Source: Christensenella sp. UBA6345 (lineage in GTDB: Bacteria; Bacillota; Clostridia; Christensenellales; UBA1242). From it: 13,468 nucleotides of DNA. Every line of letters starts with the position of its first letter. Position 1 is the stretch's first letter. The stretch is from assembly GCA_002437945.1 (NCBI GenBank), contig DJSB01000008.1, forward strand, positions 2,282 through 15,749, in the 5' to 3' direction. The position numbers were made by a program, and so were the translations under genes. Of the stretch, positions 6,514-12,914 are shown in pieces. Under the pieces are notes generated by a model. The model had not been told where the DNA came from, made no database searches, and saw only the letters and a list, made by a program, of their open reading frames with translations.

Positions 6514-7101
6514 ATGATTTTAACTACTCAACAATTGAAAGAAAAATACAGTAATTATTCTAATCCTATAGCAAAAATCAATAGAGACATCAAACAAGAA
6601 AAATTATTTCCACTTGTAAGGGGACTTTATGAGACTGACCCTAATGCTTTTGCTCCATATTTGGCACAATTTATCTATGGACCGTCTTATATATCTTTTG
6701 ATTATGTCTTGTATGATCAAGGCTTAATTCCAGAAGCAATTTATAAAACGGTTACATGTTCCACATATAATAAGAAAAAGATTAAAAAATATACGAACAA
6801 ATTTGGCACATTTATTTATAGAGATGTGCCTAATGATGTATTTAGTTTAGGTGTTAATGCTATTAAAGAAGGCTCTTATTCATTCCAAGTTGCGACACCA
6901 GAGAAAGCACTTTGCGATAAACTATACACAATATCTCCCGTAAAAAGCGTAAAAGAATTAAAAACATTATTATTTGAAGATTTAAGAATTGATGAAAATA
7001 GATTTAATGAACTTAAAAAAGAAGACATTTTAAAACTTGCACCACTTTATCATTCCAGTAATCTGAATTATTTGGCAAAATTTATCAAAGGAGAAAAATA
7101 A
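6514..7101 (+). CDS. abiEi: AbiEi-type antitoxin and transcriptional autorepressor
   Basis: This is the antitoxin of a type IV (AbiE) toxin-antitoxin pair. AbiEi proteins neutralise the toxin without stable binding and repress their own operon. The 195-residue protein has the family's layout: an N-terminal winged helix-turn-helix (about 1-42, ending in the typical LVRGLYET) followed by the C-terminal antitoxin domain. Its hallmarks are SYISFDYVLYDQGLIPE (58-74) and ATPEKALCDKLY (127-138). The frame opens earlier, at a TTG at 6439, but that lies inside the operator. The ATG at 6514, five bases after GGAGGG (6503-6508), is the clear start. The stop codon directly abuts the toxin's ATG (TAA then ATG at 7102), so the two are translated in step. 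The duplicated operator upstream supports autoregulation. Confidence 0.85.
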   Translation: MILTTQQLKEKYSNYSNPIAKINRDIKQEKLFPLVRGLYETDPNAFAPYLAQFIYGPSYISFDYVLYDQGLIPEAIYKTVTCSTYNKKKIKKYTNKFGTFIYRDVPNDVFSLGVNAIKEGSYSFQVATPEKALCDKLYTISPVKSVKELKTLLFEDLRIDENRFNELKKEDILKLAPLYHSSNLNYLAKFIKGEK

Positions 7102-7968
7102 ATGCAACAAGTATTAAGTCAAATGTTATCAAAATATGAAATAAACAATGTTGAAGATAAAAAAAATGCAATAAAGGAAGTTGTTCAAGAGATTGTTTTA
7201 TGTGGACTATCTCGTGGTGGATTTTTTAAGGAAGCCGCATTCTATGGTGGCACTGCTCTTAGAATATTCTATGGTCTAGATAGATTCAGCGAAGATTTGG
7301 ATTTCTCATTAGTAACACAAGATCCTAATTTTGATCTAACTAAATACTTCCCATATATAGAAAATGAAACAAAATCCTTAGGGCTGGATTTTAGTGTACA
7401 AGAAAAGAGCAAATCTATTGATTCAAATATTAAATCAGCATTTCTCAAAGGTAACACAAAAGAACATATAATGACCTTTTATGAAAACAGCGATGATACA
7501 AAATTTATAAATAAGGACGAACTGATTAGAATTAAGTTTGAAGTGGATGTTAACCCGCCCGTTGGTGCAACCTATGAGACAAAATTTGGCTTGCTTCCTT
7601 CGCCATACCAGGTAAGACTATATGACTTGCCATCATTGTTTGCAGGCAAAATTCATGCATGCTTATGTAGAAATTGGAAATCAAGGGTTAAAGGTAGAGA
7701 TTTTTACGATTATGTATTTTTCTTATCTATTGAGGCAAAAGTAAATTTGCAAAATCTAAAGGCAAAATTAGTTCAATCAAAATTTATTGATGAGAATTTT
7801 GATTTTACAATTGATAATTTGAAATTATTACTAAATGAAAGATTTGAAAATCTTAATATAGGCCAGGCAAAACAAGATGTTTTGCCATTCGTAAAAGACA
7901 AGACAAAACTAGATATTTGGAGCGTTGAATTCTTTAAAGAAATTACTAAAACACTCAAAGCACAATAA
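7102..7968 (+). CDS. abiEii: AbiEii/AbiGii-family nucleotidyltransferase toxin
   Basis: This is the toxin of the AbiE pair, a DNA-polymerase-beta-like nucleotidyltransferase. Relatives are bacteriostatic, are freed during phage infection to cause abortive infection, and some members add nucleotides to tRNA. The 288-residue protein shows the four family motifs: GGTALR (49-54), the metal-binding DLDF (65-68) after SE, the IKFEVDVNPP segment (144-153), and LFAGKIHACLCRNWKSRVKGRDFYD (179-203) with K183 and the KGRDFYD end. All expected catalytic positions look intact, so the toxin is probably active. AAAGGAG at 7087-7093, inside the end of abiEi, serves as ribosome binding site. The operon ends at the hairpin at 7993-8034. 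Confidence 0.9.
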   Translation: MQQVLSQMLSKYEINNVEDKKNAIKEVVQEIVLCGLSRGGFFKEAAFYGGTALRIFYGLDRFSEDLDFSLVTQDPNFDLTKYFPYIENETKSLGLDFSVQEKSKSIDSNIKSAFLKGNTKEHIMTFYENSDDTKFINKDELIRIKFEVDVNPPVGATYETKFGLLPSPYQVRLYDLPSLFAGKIHACLCRNWKSRVKGRDFYDYVFFLSIEAKVNLQNLKAKLVQSKFIDENFDFTIDNLKLLLNERFENLNIGQAKQDVLPFVKDKTKLDIWSVEFFKEITKTLKAQ

Positions 7969-7992
7969 TTTATCTCAAAAGTATAAACAAAA

Positions 7993-8034
7993 AAACAAGA
8001 AGATATGCGTGATATACTGCATATCTTCTTGTTT
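7993..8034. terminator. shared terminator between abiEii and the leftward HExxH gene
   Basis: A perfect 16-base-pair stem (7993-8008 with 8019-8034) closes a 10-base loop. On the minus strand it is followed by a T-rich tract. On the plus strand the T-run is interrupted (TTTAGTGTTTTT). It lies between two convergent genes and probably serves both. Confidence 0.85.
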
Positions 8035-8051
8035 AGTGTTTTTACACTAAT

Positions 8052-8957
8052 TTAATCATTTTTATAATAAACCAATACTATGTGACCTTTCATTGTTTCA
8101 GGGTAGATGTTATATTTAACATAAAAAGTTCTAATAATATAATATCCAATATTCCATAGTTTAGTTGCCATGCCTTTGCCATGTGTATTGGTAAACATTT
8201 TGATAGTAAGCCTATACAATCTTTCTATGATTTTATTAAGTTCATTGACTGATTTTTTATTTTTTTCAGTAATTTTTACTTTATAATATCTTGGTGTGCT
8301 CATGATACTTCCAGCAAGAAATTTTGCCAGTGCATATATTAATTGTTTTATTTCTTCTATATGTTTATCTGCTAGATTTGCTATTTCTTTAGTCTTATCA
8401 TCAAGCATAGTCTCTAAATATTGATATTGTTCTATCAAATGTTGGTATCCAATCAATAGTTGATGAAATGTAGGGTAATCATGTGCACCCTTAAATTCTT
8501 TGAATGTGAAATAATATGCAAAGAACTCTGTCCAAAAATTCCATCCCTGTTGAATAATATAATCATTAATGTCTGTTTGTTTACACATTAGTGGATTTAT
8601 CTTGTAATACTTATTGTTCATAACATGATACATATCATAGATGTGACCTAGTTCATGACATATTGCAATGGCAATATCAAGTCCATTATCTTTTTCTATC
8701 CTTTCTAATGATTCTGAACTAAAACACACAACATAATTTCCATCCTTTCTCCACGTAGAATATCCACAAGTAGTCTCTTTATTTACATAGTTTTCTTTCG
8801 TTTCCATATCTCTAATACTAATTCTTAAGACAATGGCAAAATCAAAACTATATTTTACTATTTCTTTTACTTGTTCTATTATATTTTCTTTGTATTTTTC
8901 TACTAATGCAGTATTTACTGATTCATTTTCAAATATTATCTCTTGTTTATATTTCAC
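8052..8957 (-). CDS. putative zinc metalloprotease with an HExxH motif
   Basis: I do not recognise the family. The 301-residue, apparently soluble protein has AIAICHELGHIYDMYHV (96-112), an HExxH zinc site (H101, E102, H105). About 40 residues on comes WTEFFAYYF (142-150), whose E144 could be the third zinc ligand, as in gluzincin-type peptidases and IrrE/ImmA-like proteins. The first 90 residues look like an alpha/beta lead-in; the last 150 are helical, with no signal peptide or membrane anchor, which argues for a cytoplasmic peptidase. The start is a GTG at 8957, five or six bases after GGAGA (8968-8964), with an extended -10 upstream. It is a lone gene between the convergent abiE operon and the divergent hsd operon. 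ImmA-type peptidases on mobile elements cleave repressors to trigger excision, so a regulatory role is possible, but no helix-turn-helix partner is adjacent. Confidence 0.65.
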   Translation of the reverse strand: MKYKQEIIFENESVNTALVEKYKENIIEQVKEIVKYSFDFAIVLRISIRDMETKENYVNKETTCGYSTWRKDGNYVVCFSSESLERIEKDNGLDIAIAICHELGHIYDMYHVMNNKYYKINPLMCKQTDINDYIIQQGWNFWTEFFAYYFTFKEFKGAHDYPTFHQLLIGYQHLIEQYQYLETMLDDKTKEIANLADKHIEEIKQLIYALAKFLAGSIMSTPRYYKVKITEKNKKSVNELNKIIERLYRLTIKMFTNTHGKGMATKLWNIGYYIIRTFYVKYNIYPETMKGHIVLVYYKND

Positions 8958-8984
8958 TTTATCTCTCCAACAATATTTGACACT

Positions 8985-8993
8985 ATTATATCA
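8985..8993 (-). promoter_or_regulatory. extended -10 promoter of the HExxH gene
   Basis: On the minus strand TGATATAAT (8993-8985) is a perfect -10 with a TG extension. No good -35 is seen at the right distance. The predicted start near 8978 gives a leader of about 20 bases before the GTG start codon. Confidence 0.55.
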
Positions 8994-9519
8994 TAATATC
9001 GAACATCTACACATTAAATCTTCATAATGATAGAGTGTTTTCCAAAAAAAATGTGATGTGTTGAGGATTTTAATATTTACCTTTTACTTTTAATGTTTTT
9101 GATTATTTTTTAACTCATCATATTAGTTTTATGAAGTTTATTCTATTTGATCTGATCATTTATCTTTGTTCGTATTCGGGCAGGACTTTGTGTCAGTATA
9201 ATGTTAAGATTAAGAGTGTTTAATAAGTCTTCACAATTTATAAGACAATAGGTTCACTCATTGTGTGTTTAATGTTATTCGTTTTGCAGACATTCTTACT
9301 AAATTGGCTAAATTTTGTACACTAAACACAAATCATTTGAAATCTACGGTGCACAAATGGCGCACTTTTACGAGATTTTGTGTTTTATCTTTAAATATAT
9401 TTCTTTTGCATGCTATTGTTGGGAAATATTATAATTTCACTCAATCTAATTTTTTTTATCATTTTCAATATTTGTTTTTATTAAATTTACTCAAAAATAA
9501 TGCAAATAAAGAGATTTTA
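8994..9519. other. long AT-rich intergenic stretch upstream of the hsd operon
   Basis: No gene with a ribosome binding site is visible on either strand. A TATAAT at 9197-9202 lacks a proper -35. An imperfect inverted repeat pairs TTGTGTGTTTAATGT (9261-9275) with ACACTAAACACAA (9319-9331). From 9265 the plus strand is open in the frame of the downstream gene without any stop. The open part is T-rich and would encode a Phe/Leu/Asn-rich polypeptide, so I treat it as non-coding or decayed. Confidence 0.4.
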
Positions 9520-9528
9520 TGTTATATT
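9520..9528 (+). promoter_or_regulatory. candidate extended -10 promoter of the hsd operon
   Basis: TGTTATATT matches the TGTTATACT elements of sbcD and the HEPN-like gene. A second TATAAT overlaps at 9529-9534. Transcription from near 9535 would place the GGAGG ribosome binding site (9540-9544) about five bases from the 5' end, as for the other genes here. Confidence 0.4.
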
Positions 9529-9555
9529 TATAATAAATTGGAGGTTTTTAGTTTT

Positions 9556-10230
9556 ATGGAAGAAGCTGCTGGATATATTTACATTTTAACAAATCCATCT
9601 TTCCCGGAATATGTGAAAATTGGTTATGCAGATGATGTTGATGAAAGATTGGCACAACTAAATAGAAGTGAATGCATTCCTTTTTCTTTCCAGGTATATG
9701 CAACTTATAAAGTGGCTGAGCGTTTAACTGATAAAAAAGTCCATTCAATTATTGATAGATTTAATCCAGGCTTAAGAGCAATTGAAAATAATAATGGTAA
9801 ACAACGCAAAAGAGAGTTTTATATTATGAGTGCTGAAGATGCATACCAAACGCTAGAAGACATTGCATCGATAAATGGTCTATTGAAAAACTTAAAACGC
9901 ATTGCTCCAACTCAAGAACAGAGAAAACAAACAAAAGAAGCTGGTGAGATTAAAAGACACTATGAAAGAACTAGGAAAAAACTTACATTTTCTGAATATG
10001 GAATTCCAATTGGCGCTGAGCTTGTTTACACAAAAGATCCAACAATAAAATGTATAGTTATATCTGAAACTAAAGTTGAATATGAAGGGAAACAATATTC
10101 TCTGAGTGGATTAGCTGGAGAATTGAATGTACAACGTGGCAGCAAAAATAGACATGTTGCAGGGACTGATGTTTTTACATATAATGGCGAAATTCTATCA
10201 ATGGAATTAAGAACAAGATTGGGTATTTAA
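9556..10230 (+). CDS. GIY-YIG (T5orf172-type) protein with C-terminal DUF4357/RAMA-like domain
   Basis: The 224-residue protein starts with a GIY-YIG nuclease-like domain of the T5orf172 kind: GYIYIL (6-11), YVKIGYA (19-25), the helix DERLAQLN with R31, and KREFY (85-89) with E87 at the expected metal-binding position. A basic linker (about 115-143) leads to a C-terminal domain, GIPIGAELVYTKD (149-161), KVEYEGKQYSLSGLAGEL (173-190) and TYNGEILSM (208-216). This resembles the DUF4357/RAMA-type domains found with restriction and modification genes. The frame is open for 97 codons further upstream, but the ATG at 9556 has GGAGG at 9540-9544 and starts exactly at the domain, so I chose it; the 11-base spacing is somewhat long. 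It is the first gene of the operon, two bases before the PrrC-like gene. It may be an accessory nuclease of the Type I system. Confidence 0.7.
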   Translation: MEEAAGYIYILTNPSFPEYVKIGYADDVDERLAQLNRSECIPFSFQVYATYKVAERLTDKKVHSIIDRFNPGLRAIENNNGKQRKREFYIMSAEDAYQTLEDIASINGLLKNLKRIAPTQEQRKQTKEAGEIKRHYERTRKKLTFSEYGIPIGAELVYTKDPTIKCIVISETKVEYEGKQYSLSGLAGELNVQRGSKNRHVAGTDVFTYNGEILSMELRTRLGI

Positions 10231-10232
10231 TT

Positions 10233-11309
10233 ATGAGCGAAATAATAGGTTTTGAAAATATTGCAACCCATATAAAAAATGATCTTGATTCTGATAAAGA
10301 TGTGCTTTTGTATGCTTTCAATGCAACGGGAAAAACAAGACTGTCAAGAACATTTGACAGCAGTATAGATTCAATTGCTCTTTGTTATAATGCGTATATT
10401 GAAGATTCATTTATTTGGGACAATGATGAAAAAATATTGAAGTTTGTAAAAAATGAAGTATTTTCTCTCATTGAAGAAAATGGCCTTGATCAACAAGTAG
10501 TTGATGTATTTAAAATGTGCACAGGAACAAAAATAGAACCTTATATAAATTTTAATTCAAACACAATAGAATTCAAATTGGCAACTGGTGATAATGAAAG
10601 TGCAAACAATATAAAAGTTTCCAAGGGTGAAGAATCTGTATTCAAATGGGCGCTGTTTTATGTTTTAATAAACGATGTTTTACAAGAACGTTGTGAAAAT
10701 TCTGAAGCATTCGAGAACTTGAAATATGTTATAATTGATGATCCAATAACTTCACTTGATGATTATAAGGTTTGCTCGATTGCTTCACAAATAATAGACC
10801 TTATAAAAACTTCAAGGAAAAATGATTTAAATATTAGGTTTTTGATAACCACACACCACCTAATGTTTTTTAATATAATTAAAAATGAATTTCTAAATGC
10901 TCTTGAATTAAAAAAAGAAAAGAAATTGTTTTATGTTATGGAAAAAAACGAGAATGAAATTAAATGTTATTATGTTAAAGGTAACAAATCGTTAGTTTAT
11001 CACCTGCAACAACTAAGATTGATAAAGAAATCAATAGACAGAGATGATTTTACTAAGAATTTATTTAATGTTTTACGATCAGTACTTGAAAAAATGGCAG
11101 TTATTTTAGGGTATGATCATTGGAATGCTATGTTTTCTGAATTAAAAGAAAGAAATAGTGTTGAATATGAAATGCTTGTAAATTCTCTTAATATGAATAG
11201 TCATAATCAATATTCAGATATTGATTCAGAAAAAATATCTGAAGATCAAAAAACAATATTTATAACAGGTTTTAATTTCTTCATAGATAAGTTTAAAATA
11301 AAATTATAG
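10233..11309 (+). CDS. PrrC-like ATPase and anticodon nuclease
   Basis: The 358-residue protein belongs to the compact ABC-type ATPase group (AAA_13) that includes the anticodon nucleases PrrC and RloC. It shows a Walker A, AFNATGKT (28-35), a signature-like VSKGEES (129-135), Walker B YVIIDDPITSLDD (165-177), and LITTHH (204-209) with a switch histidine. The C-terminal domain has LRSVLEKMA (281-289) and NMNSHNQYS (320-328). R282, E286 and H324 match the order of the reported PrrC catalytic Arg-Glu-His triad, which sits at R320, E324 and H356 in the E. coli protein. There are no long coiled coils or zinc hook, so it is closer to PrrC than to RloC. Known PrrC proteins lie silent bound to a Type I restriction complex and cut tRNA when that complex is inhibited. 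Its place directly before hsdM fits this. The tRNA target cannot be read from the sequence. Confidence 0.8.
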   Translation: MSEIIGFENIATHIKNDLDSDKDVLLYAFNATGKTRLSRTFDSSIDSIALCYNAYIEDSFIWDNDEKILKFVKNEVFSLIEENGLDQQVVDVFKMCTGTKIEPYINFNSNTIEFKLATGDNESANNIKVSKGEESVFKWALFYVLINDVLQERCENSEAFENLKYVIIDDPITSLDDYKVCSIASQIIDLIKTSRKNDLNIRFLITTHHLMFFNIIKNEFLNALELKKEKKLFYVMEKNENEIKCYYVKGNKSLVYHLQQLRLIKKSIDRDDFTKNLFNVLRSVLEKMAVILGYDHWNAMFSELKERNSVEYEMLVNSLNMNSHNQYSDIDSEKISEDQKTIFITGFNFFIDKFKIKL

Positions 11310-11318
11310 GAGTAAACA

Positions 11319-12914
11319 ATGGCAAATAACATGAAAGAACAAGAAAGAGATGAACTACATAAAGCGATTTGGAATATTGCAAATGATTTAAGAGGCTCGG
11401 TTGATGGTTGGGACTTTAAACAATATGTTCTAGGTTTTATGTTTTATAGATATATTTCTGAAAACATTGCAAATTATATAAATAAAAATGAACATGAGTC
11501 TGGTGATATTAATTTTGATTATACAAAATTAAGCGATTCAGAAGCTGAACAGGCTCGCGAAGATATGGTAAACAGTAGAGGCTTTTTCATTTTGCCAAGC
11601 CAACTTTTTTGCAATGTAAGAGCGAATGCAAATAAATATCCAAAATACAAAGAAAATCTTAATGAGACATTAGAAAAGGTTTTTAAAGCCATTGAAAACT
11701 CTGCTAAAGGCAGTGATAGTGAAGATAATTTTAAAGGTTTGTTTGATGATATTGATGTTAACTCAAATAAACTTGGGGCTACGGTTGCCAAAAGAAATGA
11801 AAAATTGCTTAAAATTTTAGACAATATTGGCGAAATGAAGCTTGGTAATTATAAAGATAACACAATAGATGCGTTTGGTGATGCCTATGAATTTTTGATG
11901 GGAATGTATGCCTCAAATGCAGGAAAATCAGGTGGTGAATATTATACTCCACAAGAAGTCTCGGAATTACTTACAAGACTAACAGTTGTTGGTAAAACAG
12001 AAGTTAATAAAGTTTATGATCCTGCGTGTGGTTCTGGATCACTTCTTTTGAACTTTGCAAAAGTTCTTGGAAAAGATAAAGTGCGTCAAGGTTTTTTTGG
12101 TCAAGAAATAAATCTAACAACATACAATCTTTGCAGAATTAACATGTTTTTACACGACATCAATTATGATGAATTTAACATTGCTTGTGATGACACTCTT
12201 CTTTCTCCTCAACATTGGGACGAAGAACCTTTTGAAGCGATTGTTTCTAATCCGCCATATTCAATTAAGTGGCCTGGCGATGATGATATAAAGCTTATAA
12301 ATGACCCAAGATTTGCTCCAGCTGGAGTTCTTGCACCAAAGTCTAAGGCTGACCTTGCGTTTGTTATGCACTCGCTATCTTGGCTAGCAACAAATGGAAC
12401 TGCTGCAATTGTATGCTTCCCTGGAATATTCTATCGTGGCGGTGCTGAGCAAAAAATAAGACAATATTTGATAGATAACAACTTTATTGATTGTATTATT
12501 CAATTGCCAGATAACCTATTTTTTGGTACAAGTATAGCTACCTGTATAATGGTGTTAAAAAAGTCTAAAAATGATAATTCCACGCTCTTTATAGATGCAA
12601 GCAGATATTGTGTTAAAGTTACAAATAATAATAAGTTAAGAACAGGTAAAGGTGGAGATATTGAAAAAATTCTTGAATTATTTTCAAATAGAAAAGACGT
12701 TGATAACATTGCGAAACTTGTTCCTAATGAAGAAATTGCAAAACAGAACTACAATCTTTCAGTTTCTACCTATGTTGAGAAAGAAGATACAAAAGAAAAA
12801 ATTGATATAAAGGTGTTAAATCAACAAATAAAAGAAATCGTTGCTCACGAAGAAATTTTGCGTAAAGAAATTGATAAAATTATTGCCGATCTAGATGGAG
12901 GTAATAATGAGTAA
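11319..12914 (+). CDS. hsdM: HsdM, DNA adenine methyltransferase subunit of a Type I restriction-modification system
   Basis: HsdM pairs with HsdS to methylate adenine N6 at a bipartite site, and with HsdR forms the restriction complex. The 531-residue length is normal. An N-terminal helical domain (about 8-165, with KAIWNIANDLRGSVDGWDF) precedes the methyltransferase core. That core has GGEYYTPQEV (205-214), motif I DPACGSGSLL (234-243) for S-adenosylmethionine and the catalytic NPPY (311-314), followed by LPDNLFFGTSIATCIMVL (396-413). A C-terminal coiled helix (about 494-525) is the part that usually contacts HsdS. AGGAG (11308-11312), overlapping the stop of the PrrC-like gene, gives a proper ribosome binding site. 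The 3' end overlaps hsdS by eight bases. All motifs are intact. Confidence 0.95.
   Translation: MANNMKEQERDELHKAIWNIANDLRGSVDGWDFKQYVLGFMFYRYISENIANYINKNEHESGDINFDYTKLSDSEAEQAREDMVNSRGFFILPSQLFCNVRANANKYPKYKENLNETLEKVFKAIENSAKGSDSEDNFKGLFDDIDVNSNKLGATVAKRNEKLLKILDNIGEMKLGNYKDNTIDAFGDAYEFLMGMYASNAGKSGGEYYTPQEVSELLTRLTVVGKTEVNKVYDPACGSGSLLLNFAKVLGKDKVRQGFFGQEINLTTYNLCRINMFLHDINYDEFNIACDDTLLSPQHWDEEPFEAIVSNPPYSIKWPGDDDIKLINDPRFAPAGVLAPKSKADLAFVMHSLSWLATNGTAAIVCFPGIFYRGGAEQKIRQYLIDNNFIDCIIQLPDNLFFGTSIATCIMVLKKSKNDNSTLFIDASRYCVKVTNNNKLRTGKGGDIEKILELFSNRKDVDNIAKLVPNEEIAKQNYNLSVSTYVEKEDTKEKIDIKVLNQQIKEIVAHEEILRKEIDKIIADLDGGNNE

Noticed and set aside
8833..9027. Rightward 64-codon frame over the start of the HExxH gene
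   Set aside because: Antisense shadow with no ribosome binding site; the opposite strand has a promoter, ribosome binding site and HExxH gene.
9261..9331. Imperfect inverted repeat as a terminator or riboswitch upstream of the hsd operon
   Set aside because: The arms match only partly, the loop is over 40 bases, there is no T-run, and no known riboswitch core is visible.
10233..11309. RecF/SMC-type repair ATPase or an OLD-family nuclease
   Set aside because: The DDPITSLDD Walker B form, the C-terminal RxxxE and later SH motif, and the position before hsdM fit PrrC-like proteins; no Toprim domain is present.
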